A stretch of DNA of 64,000 nucleotides from Botryosphaeria dothidea (GCA_011503125.2 WWBZ02000013.1:124001-188000), one strand, 5' to 3'. Shown: positions 22,301-34,130, counted from the stretch's first letter. Notes: generated by a model not told the origin, from the letters alone. Translations and numbers: made by a program.

Positions 22301-25300
22301 CACTCAGGGCGGACACTACGGCAACGCTCTCCAGGCTGCTTCAGAAAGAGGATATAAGAAGGTGGTTCAGATGCTCCTCGACAATAGCGCCGACGTCAAC
22401 GCCCAGGGCGGATACTACGGCAACGCTCTCCAGGCTGCTTCATCCGAAGGACATGTTCAGGTGGTTCAGATACTCCTCGACAATGGCGCCGACGTCAACG
22501 CCCAGGGCGGACACTACGGCAACGCTCTCCAGGCTGCTTCATCCGGAGGACACGAGAAGGTAGTTCAGATGCTCCTCGATAAGGGTGCCGACGTCAACAC
22601 TCAGGGCGGACACTACGGCAACGCTCTCCAGGCTGCTTCAGAAAGAGGATATAAGAAGGTGGTTCAGATGCTCCTCGACAATAGCGCCGACGTCAACGCC
22701 CAGGGCGGATACTACGGCAACGCTCTCCAGGCTGCTTCATCCGAAGGACATGTTCAGGTGGTTCAGATACTCCTCGACAATGGCGCCGACGTCAACGCCC
22801 AGGGCGGATACTACGGCAACGCTCTCCAGGCTGCTTCATCCGGAGGACACGAGAAGGTGGTTCAGACACTGCTCGACAAGGGCGCCGACGTCAACGCCCA
22901 GGGCGGAGAGTACGGCAACGCTCTCCAGGCTGCTTTATCCGGAGGACACGAGAAGGTGGTTCAGATACTCCTCGAAAAGGGTGCCGACGTCAACGCCAAG
23001 GGTAGAAAGAACGTCAATCCTCTCCAGGCTGCTTCAGAAAGAGGATACGAGAAGGTGGTTCAGATGCTCCTCGACAAGGGCGCCAACGTTAACGCCCAGG
23101 ACAGAGACTACGGCAACGCTCTTCAAGCTGCTGCATCCGTTGGACATGAGGAAGTTCTCCGTGTACTGCTTACATACGGTGCAGACGTCAACGCCCAAGG
23201 TGGAGAGTTTGGCACTGCACTCCGGGCTGCGTCCTGGAATGGACATGAACGAGCCGTGCTACTGCTTCTTGGGTATGGCGCCGAGGTCAACGCTCAGGAT
23301 GGGCTCTATGGAAGTGCCGTCCAGGCTGCCGTGTCTCGTGGACACAAAAAGGTGATTGAAATTTTGCTGAGCTACGGCGCTGAGATCAGTGTTCAGCCTA
23401 TCCCAAATTCAGACTCTGGGTACGCGTCAATGGACCATATTCCCGTTCGTCAAGGCCTTCTCGCACAGGGGATGGTGGAAGTATGTGAGGAAACAAATTA
23501 TACAGACCAGGACGCCGAGGGAACAGTATACTCAGACACGTCGAGTATCGAGGACTCGCAAAAGAAGGGCCTCATATCGAGACTAGCCGATGAGCTGATC
23601 GGTGAAATATTATCAGAAGTACCGGACAAGCAATCCATGGAACGAATCAGCAAGGCTCTTCCTGAACTCCTGAAGGCTTTCGCCTTGATGTTCGGTTTCA
23701 GCGCGCAGGAGCAAATTGAACGAAACGTCATGTACTACGCCTACAGGTACCGCAGGTAAGAGTCTTCGCTCCCACAGAATTAAAGTTCCGTTCACTTCAT
23801 ATCCTGGATTAGCAACTAACAGCCTCAAGTGACATTGCGGAATCCTTCGAGAGAACTTGGGCACCCGAGGTGGAAGAGTTCGATGAATCTCGGCTCCCTG
23901 ATCTTGGAAGGCTCCCCCCACAAGACGGCATTGAGAAGGTGAAAAATTGGCAAGCTGAGAATCCGACAGGCAATCCTGAAACTTTTCAAGAATTACCTGA
24001 CGATAGAGAACACTGGGACGAGTCTTCGGAGCCTGGAACCGACGAGGATGTTGATGAACTTAGTAGCGATTTTGACAAGTATCGCGAGGTCATCAAGAAG
24101 ACTCCCGCTCATGATTGGCTACTAGAAAAGCTAAGGAAAGAGTTACTTCTGGACACAACAAAGTCAACTTCCATGAAGGAAATCAATGGAGCGATCATCG
24201 ATTCGCTGCCACAACATCCACGCATCAACAAACGCCGAAACGCGGACGCTTATCGTTCCATTTTCACCATCGACTGGGATCCCATCAAGTATCACAAAGA
24301 GCAAAGGTTCAAGGAAACCTTGGACCAGGCATTGGAGAGAGCAATCACTCTGACAGGATCTTTAAATGATGCGCAAGCGTTGACAACTGCGCAATATCTA
24401 TCGCAAATCTGGCCAACGACTGGGATGCACATCCTAACAGTGGTGAAGGATGTCTTAACCGGATCGACCAGTGAAAAGTGCACTCGTAAGTTCGCTACCT
24501 CGCATTTTCATGAACAAGAGCTGATTTGCCAGAAATCCTTCCAAATGGCACAGAAATTGAAGCATGGACGAACCAAAACCAGTTCATTGTGAACGCTTTG
24601 GGTACGGTAGCCTCACTCGCAGAGGTAGGGGAACAACTTGCGTGGATTGGTGCAGCTCTCTGGCTTTCACCTTCCGCTGATGGAGTTGCTCCATGCATTC
24701 CATCTATTGACCTTGCTCCGTTCGAGGGGACAGACGTTTCGTCAGAAATCTCAATGGCCTATCACATCACATTTACTGTGCATAAGGAAAAGCGACAGAC
24801 CAATTCCCTGAATGGTCAATGTTGGCATAACATGTTCAGAAACCCTGTTCTGGTTGAAGGATATCCGATCCTCCGCAGACCAGAATCAAACTCGGGCTTG
24901 GAAATGCCGCTCAGCATGATGGCTGCTCTAGCCAAAACACGAACAGTGGATGAGTTCGACGGCAGGGTGTTCATCAAGGGGTTTGCGACGATGCTCGTCC
25001 CGACAAAACAGGTCGGCGATCTTCTTATATGGCACCTGTTCTACACAGATGATGGAGAGGGCATCTCCTACTGGCATTGCTGGGATGCCAAGGTACATCA
25101 CGAAGAGGTCGAGATCTTCCAACTGGGAAACTTTCGACACGTGGTCGGCTGGTGTTCTAACGCAAAGCTTTTCGCTGGTAAGAAGCTTCGTTCCAATTGC
25201 TGTATGGGCATTTGCTAATGTTGTTATCCTAGGTGCACTCTGCCACAACTATGACGTGAAAACACCTAGTCTAAACCCACCAACAAGGGGCTGCGTGCTC

Positions 25301-26746
25301 GAAAAAGCTACCCTTTCAGGCGGGAAGTACGTGACGGGCGGGGCAACCTTCGCCATTGCAGCCGCACATGAGCCTGTTCGAGCGGAGGGAGGCGATTACG
25401 AGCGAAAGCTTCGCTCAATTTCTGGAAAATTCGTTGTTTTCTGGGATGAAATGGATAAGCGCGGATGGCTGGTGAACGGGACCAGCGCGTTACTGCATCT
25501 CGCCCGTTCATACCTCCTCCATGAACCCACGAAAGACAGCAGGGATCCACTTGTATTGGAAGAACCCTCCGAGGACCGCCTTTACAAGTCGGACACAGCT
25601 TTCCAAATTTTGACCAATGAGTCAAACAGGGAGATGGAGATTCACATGAATGAAGTTCGCAAAGAGCGCAAGGTAACACGGAAGAAGGGCCAACCTGACG
25701 AAGTTGTTGACGAAAGAACGTACACATTCTACCTTTTTCAAGACCTAGTGTGGGACCTTCACAACCTTCTCGAAAAGATGATGGACTACCAGCGCGGACG
25801 TGATGTTCAAAATGGATTGCGCTTGAAATGCAGCATTCGGCAACATATCGATGGTTGGCATTTCAACGACGTCGTCAACGCATCGGGAGACATCTTTCCT
25901 AGAGTCACCACGCTGGACGCAATGGGCGATGGCTGGTTGGATCTCATGAGCAAGGTTGGCGCAGTCACGCTTTTCGGCGAAGGCTTTGGAGAGATCATCA
26001 AGCCTGTCGACGCCGGGACATACTGCACCGTCTGGGCGGAGATGCCGAAGGATCGATACTACCTTGGAGCATGTGGTTCCGATCTCGTCACCATGGCGAA
26101 TCACAGCAATGCGAACAAAGATGACCTTATCAATCTCACCAGCACCGTCGACTTCTCCGAGGCCTGCAGCTGTAGCCGGGCCACTACGCAAGCCCACACT
26201 GATCAGCGATCGAAGCGATGCCACAGGTTACCGGTCGGAAAACAGGCATGCTTGAATCCCGAGGGTGCAGCCATCTTTGACTACAGGACCGCTGGAAGGA
26301 GGCTGTACGATTTCGGAAATCGGATACGAGAGAGGGCAGCACGGAGGTCTGACCCGTTGTGTCCCCCTACTACAGACATCAGAGACGACAGAGACAGTGC
26401 TCTTGGTTCAAGCCTGGTACAGCCGTCCGACGCAGGCAACAGTAATGAGTTGGGTTCAACCACTGGAGCAGACTCTACCGCAAGCCAAGGCGGTGTCTCG
26501 GCAGGTGAAAGCTCTCAGCACTTGCCAGAAGCGGGACAGTCGGGCTCCACGTCATTGTCCAACGCTCATGAACCTTCCAGGCCTGTATCATCCGAGTCTC
26601 CGCGGAATGATCTAGGTAGACATTCTCCATCAACTAGTGATACTAGAACGTCGCAAGGTCAGGATTTTTCAGATCAGCCTCTGCGGCGGCAGGGCAGGTT
26701 CAGGCGGAAGATTCCGAGTCTCTTGAAAAGGATCTTTAAGAAGTAA
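19353..26746 (+). CDS. HET-NACHT-ankyrin NLR-like protein with long C-terminal extension (2405 aa, 4 exons)
   Basis: Proposed exons: 19353-23755, 23830-24485, 24533-25177, 25233-26746. All introns have GT-AG ends (three GTAAG donors) and keep frame. Domains: HET (about residues 24-240: Y-A-I-L-S-H-T-W-G, F-W-I-D-T-C-C-I-D, R-G-W-T-L-Q-E-L); NACHT NTPase (about 300-620: Walker A GKPGTGKS near 313-320, Walker B V-V-C-F-I-D-A-L near 414-421); 14 ankyrin repeats (about 886-1346); then about 940 residues without a domain I can name. Those include W-I-G-A-A-L, N-G-Q-C-W-H-N-M-F, a Ser/Pro-rich low-complexity stretch and a very basic C-terminus. HET-NACHT-repeat proteins are fungal STAND receptors linked to heterokaryon incompatibility and probably to recognising non-self: ankyrins bind the trigger, NACHT oligomerises, HET starts cell death. 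Alternative: translation through the first donor stops at 23759, giving a 1468-aa protein; the C-terminal part would then be a separate gene. Confidence 0.85.
22009..23390 (+). repeat. Ankyrin-repeat array (14 units of about 99 bp)
   Basis: Each 33-residue unit follows the pattern YGNALQAAS..GH..VVQ-LL-(D/E)-x-GADVNAQGG. Units 2-8 are very similar or identical at the DNA level, while the outer units (1 and 10-14) have diverged. Because the unit is a multiple of 3, copy-number change by unequal recombination keeps the frame; in another frame the same DNA also stays open for 256 codons, which is a shadow. Confidence 0.95.
22122..22715 (+). repeat. Two identical 297-bp higher-order repeats within the ankyrin array
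   Basis: Bases 22122-22418 and 22419-22715 appear identical, each holding three different ankyrin units (SSEGHVQ, SSGGHEK, SERGYKK types). A third, partial copy starts at 22716 and diverges about 90 bp later. This is a recent triplet duplication and not an old single-unit array. Confidence 0.9.
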
Positions 26747-26965
26747 AGGTAGAAAATGAGGCAGAATGTTGTGGGGGAACCTTGATGAGATCGCCTTCAG
26801 CCATTGTCCACTCTGCTGAAGTGTACCGCCAACCAACCCCTCCAGAATATCCTAAGACCTATAATCCATTCCACTCAACTCTCGAATCCACTCAACAAGG
26901 GTTTTTTACCCGAACCATGCTAGCACTCCTGCTCCAACCGCCCGCTCCACCGCCCTAAGATATAT
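26747..26965. other. 3' flank of the HET-NACHT gene
   Basis: Presumed 3' untranslated sequence, with no frame of note, ending at a GGATT tandem run where transposon-derived sequence begins. Confidence 0.4.
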
Positions 26966-27760
26966 GGATTGGATTGGATTGGATTGGTCTACTCAGGCTA
27001 CGATGTCTTCTGTGGAGACATAAAAGCCGTCCTATGTACATTACCGCGCCTTTCATCCGTCATTGCCTTCCCTTACTTCTCAGCCCAACTCCGTTTAGTA
27101 ATCGTGCGGCGTCTGCGTCGCCCCGCTAGTCCTATCTAGGCCGGATAGCCGTGTAGTTGATTTTAGGAATTGAATCACCGCCTTAACCACCCGTATGTCC
27201 GGCCTCCATCGTTCCTTTGGCCCATCGACCGGTTGCCTAGTCCGCCAGTCCTACCTCCTACTCCACCCTCCAAGCATGTATGAAACGTCTCCCCACCTTT
27301 CCCCCACGCTGCTCACTAAATCTTTGCGAGCCTGCTGCCACTGCGGACAGACCAAAAGGACATGCTGCACTGTCTCTAACCCATATCCACACTCTCACCG
27401 TCCTGATTCCTCTCTCCGTAGCTGGTAGAGAAATTCCCGGAGGAAGCTATGATTAGTCCGACACTGGATGAGGATAGCTGCACTTTCCGCGTCGAGGCTA
27501 TTATATAGCCGTAGTGTGTGTTGTCCTGGAAAGGCTCCATCCAGCTTGCGCGTGTATTTCCCCCACGGGCTTGGCTTTACTGCTGCATCCTCTCGTTCCT
27601 AGCGTAGCCGCTGCCTTACCAGCGCCTCAACTGTTTCCCTTGCCCGCCGCCTGTTACGCCTATCGATCGTTGGTCGTTGTCACGATCCTACACAAGAGCA
27701 CCCATCGTAGGGTAGAGGACGGGCGTGGGATCCGGATCAATTGTTCTTCCTTTTAGCTTA
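26966..27760 (-). mobile_element. LINE T6: 5'-truncated C-terminal end of a non-LTR ORF2, with AATCC tail
   Basis: The minus strand encodes the end of a LINE ORF2: G-A-F-P-G-Q-H-T-L-R-L-Y-N-S-L, A-A-I-L-I-Q-C-R-T-N-H, then E-C-G-Y-G-L-E-T-V-Q-H-V-L-L-V-C-P (27290-27440), the C-C-H-C motif found at the C-terminus of Tad/I-type LINE proteins. Downstream on that strand lies V-I-Q-F-L-K-S-T. At 26966-26986 the plus strand is GGATT repeated four times, i.e. AATCC units at the element's 3' end, which fits a LINE tail. It differs from families T1 and T4. Confidence 0.7.
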
Positions 27761-28014
27761 CTTATTCATTAGTCAGCGTACAAGGCGATATTCCTTTACC
27801 CTACACCCACTATACCTTCCTCTCTTTTTCTCTTTAGCTTAGGAACTTCGTTCTGTTATACCCACTTCGAATTCAGTTCAGTGATGGTCGTGACAATTAC
27901 CTAAACAGAAGCACGTCCACTTCGTGCAAGGCTTAGGCCTCTCGCCACTACAATAGAAGTGAAACACAGTAGGATTATCGCGTACTGCTTATTCTACACC
28001 ACGCGAAGGGGGTG
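27761..28014 (+). mobile_element. 3' remnant of a copia element (end of RNase H and polypurine tract)
   Basis: Around 27905-27950 the plus strand reads L-P-K-Q-K-H-V-H-F-V-Q-G-L-G-L with frame damage, the typical terminus of copia RNase H. A purine-rich GCGAAGGGGGTG (28003-28014) directly precedes an LTR. The rest of the element is missing; the left boundary is approximate. Confidence 0.6.
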
Positions 28015-28170
28015 TGTTGGGAGGGACAGGGTCTGATCGAACCAAGGGTCAACACCGAAAATTTGTTATATAGCTACTATATAAGAGGGACCGGGTCACC
28101 TACCCTCCTCCTCCTCATGCCAATCTACGATGAACTTCACTCCCTATACAAACAACCCACTTGTTCAATA
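28015..28170 (+). repeat. 3' LTR of the copia remnant (156 bp)
   Basis: Starts TGTTGGGAGG after the polypurine tract. It carries the CCTCCTCATGCCAATC box shared with the LTRs at 2274, 11589 and 51497. It ends in CAATA, interpretable as CAACA after a C-to-T change. Confidence 0.65.
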
Positions 28171-28213
28171 GTTTACTAAACTATTACGCGTTAATTTTTA
28201 TTTAATCGGAGAT

Positions 28214-28227
28214 ATTTTTGCTATATA
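28214..28227. repeat. Left target-site duplication of LINE T2 (14 bp)
   Basis: ATTTTTGCTATATA is repeated exactly at 33368-33381 at the other end of the LINE. Confidence 0.9.
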
Positions 28228-31200
28228 GATAGATAAATTCATTTCTTCCCGATATAGCTCCCTTACGGGTCCATGCGGGGCTGGCTATCTGTAGTTATTT
28301 TACACGAGGGGGAAAACCTTTTCGCCTGGCAAAAACCCCTCCTCTCTCTCTGGGCATGCTATCCTATACTAGTTCTTATTTTTCCTTCTTACTAGTAGCG
28401 GCTGCTGTGGCAGCCCTATATTCACCTACTAGACCTATCTCTTCAGTCCTTATCCTCGTAGTTGTCCGGGTCCTGGTGGTCCTGGTGGTCCTGGTTGTCC
28501 TCCTAGTTCCTCTTCCTGGTTGTCTTCCTATATTAGTTCCCTTGCTAGGCTGAATTGCTTGAGCAGCCCTAGGCGTAAGAACCAGTCTGTTGCTACTTTG
28601 ATCCCCTTCTTTATTGAGAGGAGGGAGTAGTAGTCCGTAGTCCCTACCCTTTAGAGCATCTGTGCCCTGCCCTATTAGAAGTGGGGGCAGAAGAGGAGGA
28701 TATGCTTTAGGGTTTATCTATGCCAGCCGCATGGACAGGCAGGACTAGGGTACCCTGGTACCTTGTGCCTTAAGAGGAAGTCCTCTAGTCCAATATGCTC
28801 TATACGTAGTAGGGTGGCGAGTGTGCTCTGTGGCTTAGATAGTTCGCTGTGGATTTGTCTGATTTTTGGGTTCCACTGTGTGCTTTGGGCTACTAGCTTA
28901 TCTTATCTTCCCTGGCTAGTAGACTTTATCCATCTCTCCTTCCACTTATTCCTATATGCTATGCGTAGCTTCGTTCGCTCCGGGAGACTCTAGTGGGTAG
29001 AGGGGCAGTAGTTGAGGAGTGAGTTTGCCTTTTTTCTAAGCAGGGTTCTTCTAGTAGGGCTAGCGGCGTCTCTAGTACTTAGAGTAGCCCGAGCTATCTA
29101 TTTAATACTCTGGTAAGTTTCCTCTACTACTGCCGCGACTAGGCCATCCCTAGCTCTAATAGCCTAGGCTAGTGCTAGTTCGTCTAGGTGTAGTAAGAGT
29201 AGGGGAATCCCTATCTCATGCTCCAAGGTTTATATGCTGATTGACTTATACGCCCCTGAGATAGTGCGTAGGCACTGGTTTTAGATCTTCTTTAGTGGCT
29301 GGATGGCTGTTTTCCTCCACCCTGGGATTCCCTCTAGGGTATACCATACCCCACAGCCGTAGGTGAGGACTAGCCTTACCACGGCCGTATAGATATAGCG
29401 GGCTTTAGTAAATGAGGCTCCCTAGGTAGACGCTGCGAGTCTAGAGAGAGATATGCACTATTTAATTGCCTTAGCTCCTATTTCCCTAATATAGGGTCCC
29501 CATCTAAGCTTGTTATCTACGTGGACTCCTAGAATCTTAATTATCGGCTCTAGGCATCTAGTAAATCCAGGGATACGGATCCCTGCTACCATATTAAATC
29601 TCCTTAGTTTTCTTGTAAAATAAGTAAGGTAATACTTATCGGGCGAGAAAGCTAACCCGTGGGTAGCTGCCTAGTACTCGCAAATTTAATATACTCCCTC
29701 TAGTATCCTATAGTTCTATTCTATAGATCTACTAAAGGTTAGGATATTAGTATTATCGACGAATCTAAGGGGGAAGGTATTACCCCTACGTAGCTATGTA
29801 AGTAGGTTAGAAGCAAAGAATAGGTAGAGTATCGGCGATAGTAAGGATCCCTAGGGAATCCCGGTTAAGGTCTAGATTAGTAGACTAGTAAAGTCTCCGA
29901 AGGATAGCTAAGTAGTACGGTCCTATAGAAAGGATCGGGTGAATCTTTCTACCTATTCTAGGAGTTTTACCATCCTTATATTATAGAGAAGCCTTCTATA
30001 AGATACGTAGTTATATACTCCCGAGATATCTAGGCTAAGGACTAAAGCTACTAGCCCTAGGTCTTATGCCTAGATAGTATAGATCTATTCTATAAGTAGG
30101 TCAAGAGCTACTACTACGGATCTGTTTCTCCTAGCTTCTATCTATATATTAGGGAGTAGGCCGTATGCTTTAGTAGCCTAGGAGATTCTATCTACTATAA
30201 TCCTCTTAAGTAGCTTCCCTAGCGTATTAAGTAAAGTAATCGGCCTAAATAACTTGGCTTTAGTATAGTCGTCCCTCTATGGTTTCCTAAGGACTACGGT
30301 AATAGAGCTTTTAAACTACCTAGGGTGGTATCTAAGTACGAGGCATCCCTAGAAGAGCCTGGTGAGGGGTCCCCTTAGTATCTTAGCGCATTGCTTTAGG
30401 AACCTGTTAGTAATCTTGTCTAGGCCTGGTACCTTATCTGGGGGAAGCTTCTTAATAGTATAGAGGACCTGCTCTTCAGTAAGGTCTTGGGGAATCTCTA
30501 CTGGCACTAGGTATATATACCCATCTAGATCTAAGAGGTCGGTGGCCCTAGGAGGTGGGAAGAACTGGTTGGTAAGGATTTCTGCCTTAGACTAGTTATC
30601 GTAATATAGTTATTTATCTGCTCCCTAGAGGGGTGGGAACTAAGGTGGGGCTAGAGGTTCCAGTGCCCTTATTCTTGCCCACTTTAAGAGCTTCTAGAGT
30701 ATAGATAGGTCCGAAGTAATCTTAGCTACTATTCTGCGCCATACTTTTATTCTATCTCTTCTAATCTAACTCTTCTTGCTATTAGCAATAGTTTAGTATA
30801 CTACCTAGTCCTCCTCCCTCCCTATAGCCGTCTACTTCCTTCTAGCTGCTCTAGCCTAGTACACTAGGTCCGAACACTCCTTTATCTATTATATAGAGGC
30901 CTAGGGCGAGGGTCTCGCTACTAGGATGGTCTCCTAGATTATCCTTTAGATAGCCTCCTAGAGTAGTATAGTAAAGTAATCTAGGTCTACTTTAGTATTA
31001 AGAGGGGCTGCTTTAAGGTGTTCGAGCTTTAATTAGAGTATATTATTAGTTCTCTTCTAGTCTACTTTCTTCTACTAGGGCCTTAGGGGGCGTAGTTCTA
31101 CGGGGGTAGGAGAAAAATTAAGTATAGTAAGGATAGGTAGGTGGTTAGAGGATAATTCGAGCTCCTAGCTAACTCTATAGCTAAGGATTCTCTCCTCTAG

Positions 31201-33367
31201 CTACCGTAATATAAAGATAAGGTCTAGAGTACTCTCGCTACTACTATCTCGTCTAGTAATAGTGCCCCTTAGAAGGGCTAGGTTAAGATTAGCTGCGGTA
31301 GCTATCTTAATTAGGTTATCCGCTAGGGTGTAGTATATTAGAGAGGTTATATCTTCCCAGATAGGATGGTAGAGGTTAAAGTCCCCTAGGAGAATATGCT
31401 CCCCTGGTTTTCTAAGAACTTCCGGTAGAAGAGATAGGGTTTCTAGCGCTATACTAGTATAAGAGGCTAGCGGGGGATTGTAGTAGTTATAGATATAGAT
31501 TATATATGTCCTAGTAATAAGGGATAGTATAATAAGATCTGGTGAATAGACTGTTGCTTGCTAGGAGTCGGGGCTAATAGCCTTGCTTATAAAGAAGTAG
31601 GTTCTTGCCACTCCCTCCTAGGGAAAAACTATATAGTAGGCAGGGTGTCTTGCTGTTGTCTTAACCCTCGGATTCCTCTAAGGTTCCTGGATAGCTAGGA
31701 TATAGTGGATCTTTAGGTCTACTTCCTTGAAGAGCGGGAGCATTACCCTATCCTTGCTCTTATAGACGTTATACTATATAATAGAGAGAGAGCCTATGTC
31801 TAACATTGACTTCCTTCCATCTCTAGGTCCGGCTACGAGGGGGCTAGTAGTATAGGCTGTGAGGAGGGAGTTCCCGCGGGCTCCTCTAAGGCGTGTTATA
31901 AGCTATTAAGTCCGGTGAACCTTATTTGGTTAGGAGGCGGGGGGCGGCTTAAGTCTCTTGGCCTGCCTAGTCCCCTCTTGACCGGCTCCTCCTCCCTAAT
32001 CCTCTTCCTTAGTCCAACGGTCAACTAGTTAGTTTAAGGCTGTATTTTAGTTATTAGGGGTCCTTCCCGGTGCCTTTCTAGTACTACCAGGCGGGCCTGG
32101 GCGGCCTTAGTATGGCAGGCTCTGCGTGCTGGGCAGGAGTTGCTCCAGGCTGTGTGCCTTTGAGAGCAGTTTGCGCACTATATACTTTCCTTAGGGTAGT
32201 CCCTAGTATTATGTGCCTTACTACACTATCCGCACTTTTCCTCCTTTTTATAATGGTTAGTAATATAACCGTAGGCCTGGCACTTAAAATACTAGGTTAC
32301 TATAAAGGCTGCGTTATAGTACTACGCTATATGGATAGCAAAGTTAATAATAAGCCCCTTATTAATGATCTGGTTAGCGGTTTCGGGGTTTATGGTGCTA
32401 AGGATAATAGCCGAGTGAGTTTTCCCCTCTGGGAGCTTCCTCTTTAGCCAGGCCAGCTTACTAATACGTAGTCCTAGGTGTAGAGATAGGTTCTGCTCCT
32501 AGATGGTTTAGATGGCTTAGGGGTCTGTGGTATCGATTCCTTCTCGAGGGACGTTGTGTACTAGTACTAAGTATAGCTGCTGGTTAGGCCTGACTTCTTT
32601 TCCCAGTCCTATAGTCTATTCCTAGTCCTAGAGAAGGGCTGTTCTGGTTGCTTCATCCGGTATAAAGATCCTAACGTCTCTACTGGGGAGCTTCTTAGCA
32701 GTAAGTACTTTCTTGCACGCCCAGCTTTTTCCTGCCTGGATCTTTCTAATGATTGCCTCATTTAAGAGCTTGGCTATTTCTTATCTATTTGCTATCTCTG
32801 AGAAGTGGAGGGTAAGTTTAGTGGTGGCTGGGGGGGTAGGGGGCTTCGGGGCTGCTTGGGCTGCAATTTATGCCTAGCTGCGAGTGTTGGGTGTGGGTAT
32901 AGAGGTAGCCTAGATACGGTTGACTGTCTTTTGGACCTATTGGACCTCTTTGAGGATATCCTTAAGGCCTGGCTCCTTGGTGGTTGCCTCCTAGCAGATA
33001 GTAATATAATCCTAGAAGATTATCTTAGCAATGTCGAGAAAATTTTTTACCTGGCTAGAGAGGACTAAAGGGAGGCTAGCGGATGTTTGTAGGGCTTGGA
33101 GGAGGGTGTCTGCTGTTTTTGAGGCTCTCTTAACGTATTCTACGCTATACTGGGTGCTCTACGGTTTCTTGGGGGTGTATTAGGGCTGGGTAGAGGTAGT
33201 CACTAGGGGAGGCTGTTCGCCTCTTCCTGTGTCCTCTACATCAACCACTTCGCGGCTACAGTTATCTTGAGTACTATTTTGGGACTCGCGAAGCCTAGGA
33301 GAGTCCCTAGGGCCCTCTCCCGGCGCCGTAGCTTGGGGTCGATTTTTTGGTATGGTCATGTTTTTTC
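28228..33367 (-). mobile_element. LINE T2: complete family T LINE, minus strand, moderately RIP-damaged
   Basis: The reverse complement aligns along its length with LINE T1 (3104-8243), and the two are about equally long (5140 bp). On the minus strand ORF1 (about 31820-33361) precedes ORF2 (endonuclease about 31060-31790, RT about 29480-30520, C-terminal zinc region about 28680-28760). The 3' end is GATA-tandem at 28228-28235. It is flanked by a 14-bp target duplication. Stops are at W and Q codons. It keeps more TG/CA dinucleotides than T3, so it carries less RIP. Confidence 0.9.
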
Positions 33368-33381
33368 ATTTTTGCTATATA
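33368..33381. repeat. Right target-site duplication of LINE T2
   Basis: Exact 14-bp copy of 28214-28227. Confidence 0.9.
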
Positions 33382-33473
33382 CTTAAATAGATTTTTCAAT
33401 ATATATATAGATCAAGTAAAGTATATAATAAGCTATTAAGGCTTAAGGCATTATTACGAACCTCCCTATATAT

Positions 33474-33626
33474 TGTTACGAACCTACCTATATATAGAGT
33501 CGTTGGGGCGCGATTAGCCACCAGGCTGATTATTGCTAAACCTTTTATCGACTGAGAGTCGACGGGAGGTTAGCCGAATAGTCTTACATACCGACTGAAA
33601 CCTAACACAGACGGTCCGTCGTAACA
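33474..33626. repeat. Second copy of the 153-bp LTR, reversed, without target duplication
   Basis: Starts TGTTACGAACC and ends GTCGTAACA; it is the reverse complement of the LTR at 17225-17377 with scattered differences. The flanks TATAT and GGCAT do not match. The first 22 bp are preceded at 33452-33473 by a near-copy of the same sequence. Confidence 0.85.
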
Positions 33627-34130
33627 GGCATAGTGGGTAGAAAGTATTTTTAACGGCTCGTTCAAGTCTCCGCCGTAAAGGTTTCTCGAATTTTGGTGAC
33701 TAGTATCAGTGTCAGTTAAGGTTAACTGAACCGTGCGCTCTTATATATTCTGATTAGTATCGGCCCCGATTCCAGTCACATATTTTAGTTAAAAAGGTTT
33801 ATTAATATAGGCTATGGGAAGAAGGACACCGCGGTCAACGCAACGAAATCGACCTCGAGAAAAAGCGCCAAGACCGGTACCGCTCGAAAGCTCTTAATTC
33901 CCCTAGCTAGACCCTCGAATCTTAGCCTCGCAGCTACACGCGCTGCTGAGTAGTCGCGTGGAAAAGAGACGTTTAGGGGCTCTAGAATCCAACGCGAACC
34001 TCGCATACCTACCCTAACCTCAAACTACTCCCGATTCCTCCCAAATTTCATCCTGAGCTTCTTTGGTATATAAAGAAACCCTAGATAGAGTTGCATAGGG
34101 ATACCCTCAAGGGAACACCCGCTAGCCCTA
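33627..34130. other. Non-coding stretch between LTR and LINE ORF1
   Basis: No gene is supported. It is probably retroelement leader sequence: the frames at 33812-34006 (minus) show no recognisable motif, and a TATATAAAG box lies near 34067. Confidence 0.35.

Noticed and set aside
22078..23355. Long second-frame ORFs (up to 256 codons) in the ankyrin region
   Set aside because: They follow from the 99-bp periodicity: if one unit is open in another frame, all are. The ankyrin frame is the coding one.
22122..23390. CRISPR-like or minisatellite array
   Set aside because: The regular repeats are protein-coding ankyrin units in a eukaryotic gene.
32112..32447. Plus-strand ORF inside LINE T2
   Set aside because: Antisense to LINE ORF1 on the minus strand; the hydrophobic look comes from the complement.
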